Program-made: the position numbers and the translations under genes
In this document: one piece after another, positions 63,506-64,000 of the stretch
How the letters are laid out: every line of letters begins with the position of its first letter
Position numbering within the stretch: position 1 is the first letter of the stretch
From: Pseudomonadota bacterium
GTDB lineage: Bacteria > Pseudomonadota > Alphaproteobacteria > Rhizobiales > Aestuariivirgaceae
Direction of reading: 5' to 3'
DNA: 64,000 nucleotides
NCBI GenBank assembly: GCA_020161855.1
Contig: JAIUNJ010000001.1
Location: forward strand, 496,001 to 560,000
Notes under the pieces: generated by a model
The model's database searches: none
What the model saw: only the letters and a program-made list of their open reading frames with translations
Told to the model about the DNA's origin: nothing

Positions 63506-64000
63506 CCATCATTTCCATGCCGGTGGATGCGCTGCGGCCGACGCAGATGGCGGTCGGCATGCGTCTTGTCAAATTGAAGGCCAAGAACCTTCGCCAGCTG
63601 GAGCGGCGGCCGCAGGAACTGGTGAACAGCATTCTCGCCAATCCGATCCGCGTGGTGCTCGGGCCGAAGCAGCAGGCCTTTGTCATCGATCACCATCATC
63701 TGGGCCTTGCCCTTCTGAAGGAAAAATTTGAGACGGCGCCGCTTGTCGTCGAGGCGGATCTCTCGACCCAGAATGTGACGGCTTTCTGGAAGGAAATGCA
63801 GCATCGTCATTGGCTGCGGCCGGTCGATCACAAGGGCAGGCCGTGCCGGGTTGCCGACATTCCGCAGCGGTTGGAGGACCTCAGGGACGATCCTTACCGG
63901 AGTCTGGCGGGCTTCGTGCGCATGCGTGGCGGCTTTACGAAGACCAGCCTTCCTTTCATGGAGTTCCAGTGGGCCGACTATTTCCGGCCGCTGCTTCCGA
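63502..64000 (+). CDS. ParB-like nuclease-domain protein (partial, runs off right edge)
   Basis: Putative ParB-like nuclease (ParBc_2/DUF-type), translated from a GTG at 63502 that overlaps the MgtC stop by four bases. The visible 166 residues include PVDALRPTQMAVGMRLVKLKAKNLRQL near 8-34, FVIDHHHLGLALLKE near 70-84 and DHKGRPCRVADIP near 120. It does not resemble chromosomal ParB, since the HTH centromere-binding region is absent. An ATG at 63517 is an alternative start. Function unknown; coupling to MgtC is seen here directly. The 3' end is outside the window. Confidence 0.85.
   Translation, partial: MTIISMPVDALRPTQMAVGMRLVKLKAKNLRQLERRPQELVNSILANPIRVVLGPKQQAFVIDHHHLGLALLKEKFETAPLVVEADLSTQNVTAFWKEMQHRHWLRPVDHKGRPCRVADIPQRLEDLRDDPYRSLAGFVRMRGGFTKTSLPFMEFQWADYFRPLLP

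Overview
The window looks like a chromosomal segment of an alphaproteobacterium, most likely of the order Hyphomicrobiales (Rhizobiales). GC content is high, genes are densely packed with many ATGA/TGATG overlaps, the TCA genes run mdh-sucC-sucD-sucA-sucB-lpd as in rhizobia, and there are many ABC importers for sugars and nucleobases. No phage genes, insertion sequences, CRISPR arrays, rRNA or tRNA genes were seen.

Layout. 1-3.6 kb (minus strand): a sugar-acid dehydratase of the IlvD/EDD family followed by a CUT2-type sugar binding protein and ATPase; the ATPase runs off the left edge. 3.7-6.4 kb: preT-preA, the dihydropyrimidine dehydrogenase. 6.5-10.4 kb: a universal stress protein, xerC, a FAD amine/amino-acid oxidase and a single-domain response regulator. 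10.5-19.9 kb (minus): the TCA operon, interrupted by an AT-rich membrane-protein gene between mdh and sucC. 20.1-28.4 kb: zapE, a START-like/M50 protease fusion, a WYL-regulated exporter module, two VOC proteins, an acetyltransferase and an FGGY kinase. 28.5-40.9 kb (plus): a long catabolic operon with a class II aldolase, a CUT1 ABC importer, two FGGY kinases, a glycerol-1-phosphate dehydrogenase homologue, a glycerol-3-phosphate dehydrogenase homologue, a SorC regulator and a HAD protein. 41-45.6 kb (minus): iolR-iolC-iolE-iolB of myo-inositol catabolism, without iolD. 45.6-52.3 kb: a beta-CASP nuclease, a LOG-family protein, PPK2, a formyltransferase-like protein, a short mannose-1-phosphate guanylyltransferase and a CAP-RTX secreted protein. 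52.3-58.4 kb: rutR, an NMT1-type ABC importer and hydA. 58.4-64 kb: a thiosulfate transporter with a periplasmic rhodanese, a Dabb protein, a TfdA-type dioxygenase, a membrane cyclic-nucleotide-binding protein, MgtC, and a ParB-like protein cut by the right edge.

How the parts connect. The preTA genes and the rutR/ABC/hydA cluster lie 47 kb apart but both carry a sequence close to the RutR operator (TTGACCA-N2-TGGTCAA), so they probably form one regulon for uptake and reductive breakdown of pyrimidines. The inositol genes share a 16-bp TGGAACA-N2-TGTTCCA operator family that points to autoregulated control by the RpiR-type protein. A perfect 9-bp dyad sits in the divergent promoter of the WYL regulator.

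Most interesting for follow-up are the uncharacterised polyol/keto-sugar operon with its two enantiomer-type glycerol-phosphate dehydrogenase homologues, the foreign-looking gene translationally coupled into the TCA operon, the START-like/M50 fusion, and the inferred RutR and IolR operator sets. All functional calls are from reading the sequence and from family knowledge; no database search was run.
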